A stretch of 64,000 nucleotides of DNA. It comes from Rhodocyclales bacterium. Its GTDB lineage: Bacteria; Pseudomonadota; Gammaproteobacteria; Burkholderiales; Rhodocyclaceae. Location: positions 186,001 to 250,000 of the forward strand of contig JACRMV010000004.1 of NCBI GenBank assembly GCA_016235025.1, in the 5' to 3' direction. Made by a program: the position numbers and the translations under genes. The notes below the pieces were generated by a model. The model ran no database searches. It worked only from the letters and a program-made list of their open reading frames with translations, and had not been told where the DNA came from. This document shows positions 38,258 to 47,236 of this stretch, one piece after another. Within the stretch, counting starts at the first letter, position 1; every line of letters begins with the position of its first letter.

Positions 38258-41014
38258 TCAGTGCGCCTCGTCCCAGTTCGCCCCGACCCCCACGTCCACC
38301 ACCAGCGGCACCTTCAGTTCGGCGACGCCGCACATGAGCTGCGGCAAGGTCTCACGCACGGCGGCGAGTTCGTCTTGCGGTACTTCCAGCACCAGCTCGT
38401 CATGCACTTGCAGCACCAGCAACGTGCGCATGTTTTGCGCGTCGAGCCAGCCCTGCACGGCGATCATGGCGCGCTTGATCAGGTCGGCGGCGGTGCCCTG
38501 CATCGGCGCGTTGATCGCGGCGCGTTCGGCCCCCTGGCGGCGGCCGGCGTTGCTTGAGCGGATCTCCGGCAGCCACAGCCGGCGGCCGAACACGGTTTCG
38601 ACGTAGCCCTGCGCGCGTGCCGCCGCGCGGGTGGCCTCCATGTAGCGGGCGACGCCGGGGTAGCGGGCGAAGTAGCGTTCCATGTAGGCGCCCGCCGCGC
38701 TGCGCTCGATGCCCAGCTCGCGCGCCAGGCCGAAGGCGCTCATGCCGTAGATCAGGCCGAAGTTGATGACCTTGGCGGCGCGGCGCTGGTCGGGGCCGAC
38801 ATCCTGCGGCGCGATGCCGAAAATCTCGGCGGCGGTGGCACGGTGCACGTCCTCGCCCTGGGCAAAGGCAGCGAGCAGGCGCGCATCGTCCGACAGATGC
38901 GCCATGATGCGCAGCTCGATCTGCGAATAGTCGGCGCTGGCGATACGGTGGCCGGGCGGCGCGATGAAGGCGGAACGGATGCGGCGGCCTTCGGCGGTGC
39001 GCACCGGGATGTTCTGCAGGTTGGGGTCGGACGAGGCGAGCCGGCCGGTGACGGCGACGGCTTGCGAGAAGCTGGTATGCACGCGGCCGCTGGCGGGGTT
39101 CACCATTTTCGGCAGGGTGTCGGTGTAGGTGCCCTTGAGTTTGGCCAGGCTGCGGTAATCGAGGATTTTTTTCGGCAGCGGGTAGTCTTCGGCCAGCTTG
39201 CTCAGGACTTCTTCGTTGGTCGAGGGGTCGCCACCCGGAGTTTTCTTCAGCACCGGCAGGCCCTGCTGCGTGAACAGGATTTCCGCCAGTTGCTTCGGCG
39301 AGTTGAGGTTGAACGGCTGGCCGGCCAGCGCGTGCGCTTCGGCTTCGAGCGCCAGCATGGCGCGGCCGAGTTCCACGCTTTGCTGCGCCAGTGCGCCCGC
39401 GTCGATCAGTACGCCATTGCGCTCGATACGGAACAGCACTTCGGCCACCGGCAGTTCAAGAGTGCGGTAGATGGCATCGAGTTGCGGTACCGCGGCGAGC
39501 TGCGGCGCCAGCACGCGATGCACGCGCAGGGTGACATCGGCATCTTCGGCGGCGTATTCGGCGGCGCGCGCGACATCGACCTGGGAAAAGCAGATACGCG
39601 TCGCGCCCTTGCCGGTGAGCTCGTCATAGCTCAGGGTCTTGAGGCCGCAATGGCGCGCGGCGAGCGAACCCAGATCGTGCGGCTGGTCCGATTCCAGCAC
39701 ATAGGATTCGAGCAGCGTGTCTTCGACCACGCCGGCAAGGGCGATGCCGTGATTGGCGAAGACATGGCGGTCGTACTTGAGGTGCTGGCCGAGCTTGGGT
39801 TTCGCTGCGGATTCGAGCCAGGGCTTGAGCTGCGCCAGGGTTTTGGCCAGCGGCAGTTGCGTGGGCACGCCGGCATAGCGGTGGCCGAGCGGCAGATAGG
39901 CGGCGCGAATCGCGTCGTCTGCGGCAACGGCAAACGAGATGCCGACCAGACGCGCCGCCAGCGGGTCGAGGCTGGTGGTTTCGGTATCGAGCGCGACCAG
40001 CGGCGCGGCTTCGAGGCGCATCAGCCAGTCATCAAGCTGCGCGGCGGTGAGGATGCATTCGTAGCCGCTGCGATCGGGCTCTGGAAAAACAGGGGTCAGA
40101 CCACGATTTTCACCGTTGCCTCCCTCCGCTTCGGCATTTAATCGTGGTCTGACCCCTAGTTCACTGGTTTCGCCGTCCAGTTCCTTCAGCCAGCTCCTGA
40201 ACTCGAGCCGGCTGTAGAGGGCGCGCAGTTTTTCGCGCTCGGGCGGCTGTGGCGCGAGGTCGGCATAGCGCACCGGCAGGTCGAGATCACAGGCCACGGT
40301 GACGAGCTTTTTTCCCAGCGGCAGGAAGTCGAGATGCTTGCGCAGGTTTTCGCCCACCGTGCCTTTGATCTCGTCGGCGTGGGCGACGATGGCGTCCAGC
40401 GTGCCGTACTGGGTGAGCCATTTGACGGCGGTCTTGGGGCCGACCTTGGCCACGCCCGGGACGCCATCCACCGTGTCGCCGACCAGCGCCAGGTAATCGA
40501 CGATGCGCTCCGGCGGCACGCCGAACTTGGCCTGCACGCCGGCCGCATCGAGCGTTTCGTTGCTCATCGTATTGATGAGTTTCACGTGCGGATTGACCAG
40601 TTGCGTCAGGTCCTTGTCTCCGGTGGAGACGATGCAATCGACGCCGGCGCCGCTGGCGGCGTGGGTCAGGGTGCCGATCACGTCGTCGGCCTCGACGCCA
40701 TCGACCATCAGCAGCGGCCAGCCGGCGGCGCGGATGCATTCATGCAACAGGGGAATCTGCGCCGAGAGGTCTTCCGGCATCGGCGGGCGGTGCGCCTTGT
40801 ACTCCGGATACCAGTCCTCGCGGAAGGTTTTGCCCTTGGCATCGAATACCACGGCGCGCCAATCTGCCTTATAGTCGGCTTCGAGCACGCGCAGCATGGA
40901 AAGCACGCCGCGAATCGCGCCGGTGGGTTCGTTGGCTGAGTTGCGCAAATCCGGCAGCGCGTGGAAGGCGCGGTAGAGATAGGACGAACCGTCGACGAGC
41001 AAGAGCGTAGGCAT
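38258..41014 (-). CDS. polA: DNA polymerase I
   Basis: 918 residues, normal length. Order: 5'-3' exonuclease (L-L-V-D-G-S-S-Y-L-Y-R-A-F-H at the start), 3'-5' exonuclease domain with A-L-D-T-E-T-T-S-L-D, then the polymerase domain with A-D-Y-S-Q-I-E-L-R (motif A), R-R-A-A-K-V-I-N-F-G-L-I-Y-G (motif B) and Q-V-H-D-E-L (motif C). Residues 286-308 are encoded by a REPIN-like inverted repeat inserted in frame between the first two domains. ATG at 41014; the divergent LOG gene starts 11 bases away. Confidence 0.96.
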   Translation of the reverse strand: MPTLLLVDGSSYLYRAFHALPDLRNSANEPTGAIRGVLSMLRVLEADYKADWRAVVFDAKGKTFREDWYPEYKAHRPPMPEDLSAQIPLLHECIRAAGWPLLMVDGVEADDVIGTLTHAASGAGVDCIVSTGDKDLTQLVNPHVKLINTMSNETLDAAGVQAKFGVPPERIVDYLALVGDTVDGVPGVAKVGPKTAVKWLTQYGTLDAIVAHADEIKGTVGENLRKHLDFLPLGKKLVTVACDLDLPVRYADLAPQPPEREKLRALYSRLEFRSWLKELDGETSELGVRPRLNAEAEGGNGENRGLTPVFPEPDRSGYECILTAAQLDDWLMRLEAAPLVALDTETTSLDPLAARLVGISFAVAADDAIRAAYLPLGHRYAGVPTQLPLAKTLAQLKPWLESAAKPKLGQHLKYDRHVFANHGIALAGVVEDTLLESYVLESDQPHDLGSLAARHCGLKTLSYDELTGKGATRICFSQVDVARAAEYAAEDADVTLRVHRVLAPQLAAVPQLDAIYRTLELPVAEVLFRIERNGVLIDAGALAQQSVELGRAMLALEAEAHALAGQPFNLNSPKQLAEILFTQQGLPVLKKTPGGDPSTNEEVLSKLAEDYPLPKKILDYRSLAKLKGTYTDTLPKMVNPASGRVHTSFSQAVAVTGRLASSDPNLQNIPVRTAEGRRIRSAFIAPPGHRIASADYSQIELRIMAHLSDDARLLAAFAQGEDVHRATAAEIFGIAPQDVGPDQRRAAKVINFGLIYGMSAFGLARELGIERSAAGAYMERYFARYPGVARYMEATRAAARAQGYVETVFGRRLWLPEIRSSNAGRRQGAERAAINAPMQGTAADLIKRAMIAVQGWLDAQNMRTLLVLQVHDELVLEVPQDELAAVRETLPQLMCGVAELKVPLVVDVGVGANWDEAH
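40091..40157. repeat. REPIN-like inverted repeat inserted in polA
   Basis: Perfect 18-bp inverted arms, AGGGGTCAGACCACGATT at 40091-40108 and its complement at 40140-40157, with a 31-base loop. The arms resemble the REP sequences with GGGGTCAGACC that spread with RAYT transposases in betaproteobacteria. It keeps the polA frame open. Confidence 0.85.
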
Positions 41015-41025
41015 GGAGGAAGGCT

Positions 41026-41751
41026 ATGAATATGAAGGATAAATTGCCGCAGGGTTTCGAGCGTTCGCCGACGACGGAACTGGGCGCCCGCGAGGCCTGG
41101 CGCGTGTTTGGCATTATGGCAGAGTTCGTCGAGGCGACCGAACGCCTGGCCAGCGTGCGGCCGGCGGTGTCGATCTTCGGCAGCGCGCGCGTAGCGCCGG
41201 ATTCGGCGGTGTACCGGCAAACGGAAAACATCGCCCGCCTGCTGTCGGACGCGGGTTTTTCGGTCATTTCCGGCGGCGGGCCGGGCGTGATGGAGGCGGC
41301 CAACAAGGGCGCCTTCGAAGGCAAGAGCCTGTCGGTGGGCCTCAACATCCAGTTGCCGCACGAGCAGAAGGCCAACCACTATCAGGATATCTCGCAAACC
41401 TTCCGCCACTTCTTTGCCCGCAAATACATGTTCGTCAAATTCGCCGTGGCGTATGTGGTGATGCCCGGCGGCTTCGGCACGCTCGATGAGCTGCTCGAAG
41501 CGCTGACGCTGATCCAGACCGGCAAGAGTCCGCGCATTCCGCTGATCCTGGTCGGCAGCGCCTTCTGGGCCGGGCTGCTCGACTGGCTGCGGGCGCGGCT
41601 GGTGGCCGAGGGCATGATCAACCCGGAAGACATGGATCTGTTGCAGGTGATCGATGAGCCGGAACGTGTGGTGGCGGCAATCTTCGATCATTACGAGACA
41701 CGCGGTTTCGAGCGCCTGCCCGAGGAGCACGAGTTGCTGCTCAACCTTTGA
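41026..41751 (+). CDS. LOG family nucleoside 5'-monophosphate phosphoribohydrolase
   Basis: 241 residues with the lysine decarboxylase-like/LOG signature P-G-G-F-G-T-L-D-E and an upstream S-G-G-G-P-G-V-M-E-A-A-N. LOG proteins release nucleobases from nucleoside monophosphates (cytokinin activation in plants); the bacterial substrate is unsettled. Divergent from polA with an 11-base gap, so promoters must overlap one of the genes. The DUF2782 gene starts 32 bases downstream. Confidence 0.88.
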   Translation: MNMKDKLPQGFERSPTTELGAREAWRVFGIMAEFVEATERLASVRPAVSIFGSARVAPDSAVYRQTENIARLLSDAGFSVISGGGPGVMEAANKGAFEGKSLSVGLNIQLPHEQKANHYQDISQTFRHFFARKYMFVKFAVAYVVMPGGFGTLDELLEALTLIQTGKSPRIPLILVGSAFWAGLLDWLRARLVAEGMINPEDMDLLQVIDEPERVVAAIFDHYETRGFERLPEEHELLLNL

Positions 41752-41783
41752 TACACTTGGCCGGATCATTCGAGGAAATTGCC

Positions 41784-42119
41784 ATGCGTCGTTCATTTTT
41801 TCTGCTGGTTTCGCTGTTTGCCCTGAACGTCCTGGCGCAGACGCCACCGCCCAAGCTGGAGCCGATACCCGAGCCGCCACCACCGCCCGCCGGGCTGGCC
41901 GATGAGTCGTTCGAGCCGCAGGTGACAATTACCAAGCGTGGCGAGGACAAGGTCGAGGAGTACCGCCTCAACGGCAAGCTTTACATGCTGAAAGTAACAC
42001 CGCCGCATGGCGTGCCCTATTATTTGATGGACGATCGCGGCGACGGTAGCTGGGTGCGCCAGGATGCCGCCAGCGGCTCCGGCCTGCGGGTGCCGATGTG
42101 GGTGATCGGCACGTTCTGA
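41784..42119 (+). CDS. DUF2782 periplasmic protein
   Basis: 111 residues: signal peptide (R-R-S-F-F-L-L-V-S-L-F-A-L-N-V-L-A), a Pro-rich segment of about 20 residues, then a compact domain with V-T-I-x-x-R-x-x-x-x-V-x-E-Y-R-L-N-G-x-L-Y-M-x-K-V-x-P. This matches DUF2782, found next to polA in betaproteobacteria; function unknown. I used the ATG at 41784 with GAGGAAA upstream instead of the earlier TTG-type start. Confidence 0.88.
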   Translation: MRRSFFLLVSLFALNVLAQTPPPKLEPIPEPPPPPAGLADESFEPQVTITKRGEDKVEEYRLNGKLYMLKVTPPHGVPYYLMDDRGDGSWVRQDAASGSGLRVPMWVIGTF

Positions 42120-42125
42120 TCGCAA

Positions 42126-43385
42126 GTGAATAACACTGCTGCGCCCGCCGGGGCCCTCCCGACCCCCGTCATTCCGGCGCAGGCCGGAGCTGCCTCTGCT
42201 CTGCCGCTCATTCCCGGCCAAAACCGCAAGAATGTCGCGGCTTTCGGGCAGGTATTTACCCCGCCGGCGATCGTCGAGCGCCTGCTTGCGCTGCGTAAAA
42301 ATTCTGGCCGCGTACTTGATCCGGCGGCGGGTGACGGCGCGTTTTCTTCCCGCATCCCCGGCTGCACCGCGATCGAAATCGACCCTGCGCATTGCCCGCC
42401 GGGGGCGCGCAATATCGACTTCTTCAGCCTGCCGGAAAGCGAGCAGTTCGCCACCATCATCGGCAATCCGCCCTACGTCAAGGCGCGCGACATCGGCAGT
42501 GCGACACGGCGCTTGCTGCATTCGCGCCTGCTCGACGGCCATGCCAACCTGTACCTGCATTTCATCGAAAAGTGCGTGCGTCACCTCGTCCCCGGTGGCG
42601 AGCTGATTTTCATCACGCCGCGCGATTTTCTCAAGACCACCGGCGCCGCCCGGCTCAACACCTGGCTTTTCGATCAAGGCACGCTCACCGATTTCGATGA
42701 TCTGGGCGATGCGCGGATTTTCGCCGGGGCGACGCCGAACTGCGCCATCTGGCGCTTTGAAAAAGGCAATCTCTCGCACCGCCTGCATGATGGCCGGCGC
42801 ATGGTACTGGCGCACGGCCAGCTGATGTTTACGCGCGGCATTTACAGCGTGCCGCTCAATCGCGTGTTTTTCGTCAAGGTCGGCGCGGTTTCCGGCGCGG
42901 ACGAAATTTTCACCCATGACGAACTTGGCAATGCCGACTTCGTCTGCTCCAGAACAGCGCAAACCGGCGCGTTGCGGCGCATGATCTATCGCACCACGGA
43001 AGGGCCGCTGCCTTATCTCGAGCAGTTCAGGGAGCGCCTGCTGGCACGGCGGGTGACGAAGTTCGACGAGAGCAACTGGTGGCAGTGGGGACGCCATCAC
43101 CACAGGTCAAGGGAGCCGCGCATTTACGTCAATGGCCGCACCCGCAATCCACGGCCGTTCTTCCTCCATCCCTGCACCGATTATGACGGCGCGGTGCTGG
43201 CGTTGTTTCCGCATCGCCGTCTTGCCACGGCCGACTTTTCACGCCTGACGGAAATGCTCAACAATGTCGATTGGGCAGAGCTTGGCTTCGTCTGCGACGG
43301 CCGTTTCATTTTTTCCCAACGCAGCCTGGAGCACGCCCTGCTGCCCGAAGAGTTCGCCGAATTTGCGGGAGCGGAGGTGGTGTAA
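42126..43385 (+). CDS. Solitary N6-adenine-type DNA methyltransferase (Eco57I/TaqI-like)
   Basis: 419 residues. Motif I is V-L-D-P-A-A-G-D-G-A-F and motif IV is the gamma-class N-P-P-Y (G-N-P-P-Y-V-K-A), so it probably methylates adenine N6. No restriction or specificity gene lies nearby, so it is orphan in this window; an rRNA/tRNA target is not excluded. The GTG start at 42126 is forced because no ATG lies before the fold. The first ~30 residues come from a palindromic repeat (P-V-I-P-A-Q-A-G). A dispersed-repeat copy is antisense near the C-terminus. Confidence 0.75.
   Translation: MNNTAAPAGALPTPVIPAQAGAASALPLIPGQNRKNVAAFGQVFTPPAIVERLLALRKNSGRVLDPAAGDGAFSSRIPGCTAIEIDPAHCPPGARNIDFFSLPESEQFATIIGNPPYVKARDIGSATRRLLHSRLLDGHANLYLHFIEKCVRHLVPGGELIFITPRDFLKTTGAARLNTWLFDQGTLTDFDDLGDARIFAGATPNCAIWRFEKGNLSHRLHDGRRMVLAHGQLMFTRGIYSVPLNRVFFVKVGAVSGADEIFTHDELGNADFVCSRTAQTGALRRMIYRTTEGPLPYLEQFRERLLARRVTKFDESNWWQWGRHHHRSREPRIYVNGRTRNPRPFFLHPCTDYDGAVLALFPHRRLATADFSRLTEMLNNVDWAELGFVCDGRFIFSQRSLEHALLPEEFAEFAGAEVV
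42165..42190. repeat. Palindromic GTCATTCCGGC-type repeat
   Basis: GTCATTCCGGC-GCAG-GCCGGAG: arms CCGGC and GCCGG (42174-42178 and 42183-42187) around GCAG. It is like the widespread proteobacterial repeat that translates as V-I-P-A-x-A-G. It forms part of the methyltransferase N-terminus. Confidence 0.75.
43218..43241 (-). repeat. Dispersed repeat antisense in the methyltransferase gene
   Basis: The minus strand reads AAAAGTCGGCCGTG, GCAAG, ACGGC. It nearly matches the intergenic copy at 9911-9935 in its second half. Confidence 0.65.
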
Positions 43386-43421
43386 CATCGGGCGCCGCTT
43401 TCCGTTTCCTGCGACGTCATC

Positions 43422-44717
43422 ATGGTTCCCCATCTCACCACCGTCCTCTCCGGCCCGCTGCTTGATCTCGAACGGCGTCTGCTGGCCAGTGAGGCCACCG
43501 TCGAGCGCTGGTTGCGCACGCAATGGCTGGAACATACCCCGCCGTTCTATGCCTCGGTCGATCTGCGCAATGCCGGCTTCAAGCTGGCGCCGGTCGACAC
43601 CAACCTTTTCCCCGGCGGCTTCAACAACCTCAATCCGGAATTCCTGCCGCTGTGCGTGCAGGCGGCGATGGCGGCGATCGAAAAGATTTGTCCCGAAGCC
43701 AGGAACCTGTTGCTGATTCCCGAGAACCACACGCGCAACCAGTTTTACCTGCTGAACGTGGCGCGACTGGCGAGCATCCTGCGCCATGTCGGCCTCGAAG
43801 TCCGTATCGGCTCGTTGTTGCCGGAAGTCACCGCGCCGACCACGCTTGATCTGCCGGATGGCCAGAAGCTGGTGCTCGAACCGCTCAAGCGCATCGGCGC
43901 GGGCGGCCGCCGGCTGGGCCTCGATGACTTCGATCCCTGCGCGATACTGCTCAACAACGATCTCTCTGCCGGCGTGCCGCAGCTGTTGCAAAACCTCGAT
44001 GAGCAGTTCGTCATTCCGCCGCTGTGGGCCGGCTGGCATGCACGACGCAAGTCGGTGCACTTTGCCGCCTTCCGTGATGTGGCAAAGGACTTCGCCAGCG
44101 AACTCGGGATCGATCCCTGGCTGATCGATCCCGCTTTTGAAGTCTGCGGCAAAATCAATTTTCATGAGCGTACCGGAGAAGAGTGCCTGGCCTCCAATGT
44201 GGACCGGCTGCTGGGGCGCATGCGAATCAAATACAAGGAATATGGCATAACCGAGGAACCCTTCGTCATCGTCAAGGCCGATGCCGGCACCTATGGCATG
44301 GGCATCATGACGGTGAAGGATGCGAGTGAGGTGACGGGGCTCTCGCGCCGCCAGCGCAACAAGATGGCGGTAGCCAAGGAAGGCATGCCGGTCACCGAGG
44401 TCATCATCCAGGAAGGCGTGCCGACGATTGAACGGGTTGATGAAGGGACGGCCGAGCCGGTGGTGTATATGATCGATCGCCATGTCGTTGGCGGCTTTTA
44501 CCGCGTCAATGCGGCACGCGGGCCGGATCAGAATCTCAACGCCCCGGGCATGGAGTTCAAGCCGCTGGCCTTCGCCACCTGCTGCACCCTGCCCGATGCG
44601 CAGCTCGATCCGGATGCGCCGCCCAACCGTTTCTATGCGTATGGCGTGGTGGCGCGGCTGGCGCTGCTGGCCGCCGCCATCGAGCTCGAACGCACCGCGC
44701 CTGCCGGCAGCCGATAA
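43422..44717 (+). CDS. gshA: Glutamate--cysteine ligase (betaproteobacterial type)
   Basis: First step of glutathione synthesis. 431 residues of the gshA_ferroox-like class seen in betaproteobacteria and acidithiobacilli: F-Y-A-S-V-D-L-R-N-A-G-F-K-L-A-P-V-D-T-N-L-F-P-G-G-F-N-N-L near residue 40, and an ATP-grasp-like V-K-A-D-A-G-T-Y-G-M-G segment. It is followed 12 bases later by gshB, which confirms the pathway. Confidence 0.94.
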   Translation: MVPHLTTVLSGPLLDLERRLLASEATVERWLRTQWLEHTPPFYASVDLRNAGFKLAPVDTNLFPGGFNNLNPEFLPLCVQAAMAAIEKICPEARNLLLIPENHTRNQFYLLNVARLASILRHVGLEVRIGSLLPEVTAPTTLDLPDGQKLVLEPLKRIGAGGRRLGLDDFDPCAILLNNDLSAGVPQLLQNLDEQFVIPPLWAGWHARRKSVHFAAFRDVAKDFASELGIDPWLIDPAFEVCGKINFHERTGEECLASNVDRLLGRMRIKYKEYGITEEPFVIVKADAGTYGMGIMTVKDASEVTGLSRRQRNKMAVAKEGMPVTEVIIQEGVPTIERVDEGTAEPVVYMIDRHVVGGFYRVNAARGPDQNLNAPGMEFKPLAFATCCTLPDAQLDPDAPPNRFYAYGVVARLALLAAAIELERTAPAGSR

Positions 44718-44729
44718 ATCCTTGCAGTC

Positions 44730-45671
44730 ATGAAACTTGCCTTCATCACCGACCCGCTGTCCGGCCTCAAGCCGGCCAAGGACTCGAGCATCGCCATGAT
44801 GCGCAGCGCGGCAACGCGGGGGCATGAGGTGTGGACGATCCAGCGGCCATCGCTCTCCTGGCGCGATGGCGTGGTCAGCGCGCAGGCATTGCATATCAAT
44901 CCGGCCGGGAGCGATGCGGCGTGGTTCTCCATCGTCGGCCATCAGCATCTGCCGCTCACCGCCTTCGATGCCGTGTTGATGCGCCAGGATCCGCCCTTCG
45001 ATTTCGAATATATCGTCGCCACCTGGCTGCTGGAGCGGGCCCAGGCTGCCGGTGCGCGCATCTTCAACGATCCGCGCGCGATTCGCGACCATTCGGAAAA
45101 AGTGGCGCTGGCCGAATTTGCCGAGTTCGCGCCGACCACGCTGATCGCCCGCGATCCGGCCGAGATCCACGCCTTCATCGACGAACTTGGCGAGGCGATC
45201 CTGAAACCGCTCGACGGCATGGGCGGCAGCAGCATTTTTCATGTCCGGCGCGGTGACCCGAATCGCAATGTGATCGTCGAAATGCTGACCGCCTTCGGCG
45301 CCCGCAGCATCATGGCACAGCGTTATTTGCCGGCGATTCGCGAGGGCGACAAGCGCATCCTGCTGATCGCCGGTGAACCCGTGCCATACAGTCTGGCGCG
45401 GATTCCGCAGGCCGGCGAATCGCGCGGCAACCTGGCCGCCGGCGGCACCGGCGTGGCGCGCGAACTGTCCGCGCGCGACCGTGAAATCGCCGTTGCGCTG
45501 GCGCCGACTTTATGGGCACGCGGCCTCTTGATCGTCGGTCTCGACGTGATCGGCGAGCAACTCACCGAGATCAACGTCACCAGCCCCACCTGCTTCGTCG
45601 AAATCGCGCAGCAGACCGGCTTCGATGTCGCCGCAAAGGCGATCGACGCCCTGGAGCGGCAATGCGCCTGA
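44730..45671 (+). CDS. gshB: Glutathione synthetase
   Basis: Joins gamma-glutamylcysteine and glycine. 313 residues, ATP-grasp fold: A-F-I-T-D-P-L at the N-terminus, L-K-P-L-D-G-M-G-G-S-S-I-F (ATP-binding), and L-I-V-G-L-D-V-I-G plus T-E-I-N-V-T-S-P-T (metal and glycine sites). Its end overlaps apbE by 10 bases. A degenerate repeat copy lies antisense at 45489-45513 without disturbing conserved motifs. Confidence 0.96.
   Translation: MKLAFITDPLSGLKPAKDSSIAMMRSAATRGHEVWTIQRPSLSWRDGVVSAQALHINPAGSDAAWFSIVGHQHLPLTAFDAVLMRQDPPFDFEYIVATWLLERAQAAGARIFNDPRAIRDHSEKVALAEFAEFAPTTLIARDPAEIHAFIDELGEAILKPLDGMGGSSIFHVRRGDPNRNVIVEMLTAFGARSIMAQRYLPAIREGDKRILLIAGEPVPYSLARIPQAGESRGNLAAGGTGVARELSARDREIAVALAPTLWARGLLIVGLDVIGEQLTEINVTSPTCFVEIAQQTGFDVAAKAIDALERQCA
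45489..45513 (-). repeat. Dispersed repeat, degenerate antisense copy in gshB
   Basis: The minus strand reads TAAAGTCGGCGCC, AGCGC, AACGGCG. Both blocks are recognisable, but the copy lies in moderately conserved coding sequence, so chance cannot be excluded. Confidence 0.5.
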
Positions 45672-46717
45672 GCGCCGGGATGCGCGGCGCGTTGCTCGCC
45701 TTGTTGGGCGCCCTGCTGCTGGCCGGTTGCGGCCCGGGGGCGCCGTTGCATCAGGAATCCTTTGTTTTCGGCACCCGCGTCGAGTTGTTGATTGCCGGCG
45801 CCCCGGAAGAGCAGGCGCGGGCGGCAGGCAACCAGGTGCTGGCGGAATTCGATCGTCTGCATCGCACCTACCACGCCTGGCAGCCATCCGAGTTGTCGAC
45901 GCTCAACGCGGCGCTGGCCGCCGGCCGGACCCAGCAGGTGAGCGGCGAGTTTGCTGGCTACCTGCGCGAAGCGGAGGAAGTCGCCCGTGCCGGCGATTAT
46001 TTGTTCGATCCGGGCATCGGCCGCCTGATCGAGGCGTGGGGCTTTCACCGCGACGAGATCCAGCCGCACATTCCGCCGCCGGCGGAGCTTGCTGCGCTGA
46101 TCGCGCAACATCCCTCGATCGCCGACCTGCACCTTGAGGGCAACCGGGTCAGCAGCCGCAATCGTGCGCTGGCGCTCGACTTTGGCGGTTACCTGAAGGG
46201 CGTGGCGCTTGACCGCGCGGCGCTGATCCTCAGGGCCGCCGGCATCAGGAATGCCCTGGTCAATATCGGCGGCAACATTCTCGCGCTGGGCGACAAGAAC
46301 GGCGTTCCCTGGCGCGTCGGCATCCAGCATCCACGGCCGGAGACGGTCGGCGGCGCGCCGCTGGCCAGCCTTGAACTGCGTGACGGCGAGGCCATCGGCA
46401 CCTCGGGCGATTATCAGCGCTACTTCATGGTCGATGGCCTGCGCTACAGCCACCTGATCGATCCGCGCACGGGACGACCGGCGCAGGGCGCGCAGGCAGT
46501 GACCCTCCTGATTCCGCCCGGCCCGCAGGCCGGCATGCGCTCGGATGCCTTGTCCAAGCCGATTTTCATCGCCGGCGCGGACTGGCAGGCCATGGCGCAA
46601 AAGCTGGGTGTTACGGCAGTGCTGAAAGTCGGCGCTGACGGTACGGTGCAGGCCACGCCGCCCATGCGTCAGCGCCTGAAAATCGAGGCGCCCAATGTCA
46701 GGTTTGTGGAGCCGTGA
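45662..46717 (+). CDS. FAD:protein FMN transferase (ApbE)
   Basis: 351-residue lipoprotein (lipobox L-L-A-G-C near residue 23) that attaches FMN to Thr residues of periplasmic flavoproteins such as Na+-NQR, Rnf or NosR. Motifs: A-L-D-F-G-G-Y-L-K-G, G-G-N-I-L-A-L-G and a late D-A-L-S-K-P. The nosR gene at the window start encodes a likely FMN acceptor, although no direct link is shown. It overlaps gshB by 10 bases. A repeat copy encodes K-V-G-A-D-G-T-V near residue 322. Confidence 0.92.
   Translation: MRLSAGMRGALLALLGALLLAGCGPGAPLHQESFVFGTRVELLIAGAPEEQARAAGNQVLAEFDRLHRTYHAWQPSELSTLNAALAAGRTQQVSGEFAGYLREAEEVARAGDYLFDPGIGRLIEAWGFHRDEIQPHIPPPAELAALIAQHPSIADLHLEGNRVSSRNRALALDFGGYLKGVALDRAALILRAAGIRNALVNIGGNILALGDKNGVPWRVGIQHPRPETVGGAPLASLELRDGEAIGTSGDYQRYFMVDGLRYSHLIDPRTGRPAQGAQAVTLLIPPGPQAGMRSDALSKPIFIAGADWQAMAQKLGVTAVLKVGADGTVQATPPMRQRLKIEAPNVRFVEP
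46624..46648 (+). repeat. Dispersed repeat, in-frame copy in apbE
   Basis: GAAAGTCGGCGCTG, ACGGT, ACGGTG: near consensus. It encodes K-V-G-A-D-G-T-V near the ApbE C-terminus. Confidence 0.7.
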
Positions 46718-46722
46718 GCCTG

Positions 46723-46757
46723 ATTGCCAGCCGGCGCAGGCCGCGTCGGCTGGCAAT
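46723..46757. terminator. Stem-loop after apbE
   Basis: A perfect 11-bp stem, ATTGCCAGCCG with CGGCTGGCAAT, around a 13-base loop, right after the apbE stop. It has no T-tract, so it may be a processing or protective hairpin, not an intrinsic terminator. Confidence 0.45.
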
Positions 46758-46822
46758 CATCCTGGCGCGATGCCTTGTTTTGCATTCTGTTGCGCTGGAT
46801 TTTCCTGCGCTAGAATGACCCG

Positions 46823-47212
46823 ATGATAGGTCTCTTCCTCATCACCCACAGCACCTATGGTGAATCGCTGATCCAGTGCGCCTGCCATGTACTGAACAAG
46901 CGCCCGGCGCAGATCACGCAGCTGGGAGTTGCCGCGCAGGATGACCCGCTCGATGCCCTGCCGCTGGCGCGCGAGATGCTCCGTTTTGTCGATCACGGCG
47001 ACGGCGTCCTGATCCTCACCGATCTTTACGGCGCCACTCCGGCCAACGTGGCCATGAAACTGCTCGATCCGGGCCGCATCGAAGGATTGGCCGGAGTCAA
47101 TCTGCCGATGCTGCTGCGCGCCCTGACCTATCGCGACAAGGGCATGGAAATCCTGCTGGCCCGCGCCACCAGCGGTGGCCGTGACGGTGTGCTGAACATG
47201 CTGCATCACTGA
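46823..47212 (+). CDS. PTS EIIA component, mannose family
   Basis: 129 residues with the phosphoryl-accepting His9 in F-L-I-T-H-S-T-Y-G and V-L-I-L-T-D-L-Y-G-A-T-P-A-N. In betaproteobacteria this EIIA-HPr-EI set usually lacks sugar permeases and serves regulation of carbon storage and metabolism. ptsH follows 24 bases later. A TAGAAT box at 46811-46816 just upstream may be a -10. Confidence 0.93.
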   Translation: MIGLFLITHSTYGESLIQCACHVLNKRPAQITQLGVAAQDDPLDALPLAREMLRFVDHGDGVLILTDLYGATPANVAMKLLDPGRIEGLAGVNLPMLLRALTYRDKGMEILLARATSGGRDGVLNMLHH

Positions 47213-47236
47213 ACCATTACCGGGACAATCGACGAA

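Noticed and set aside
38935-38960. Match to the dispersed repeat in polA (AATAGTCGGCGCTGG then ATACGGTG)
   Set aside because: It encodes the invariant A-S-A-D-Y-S motif A of DNA polymerase I, so the likeness is explained by conserved protein sequence.
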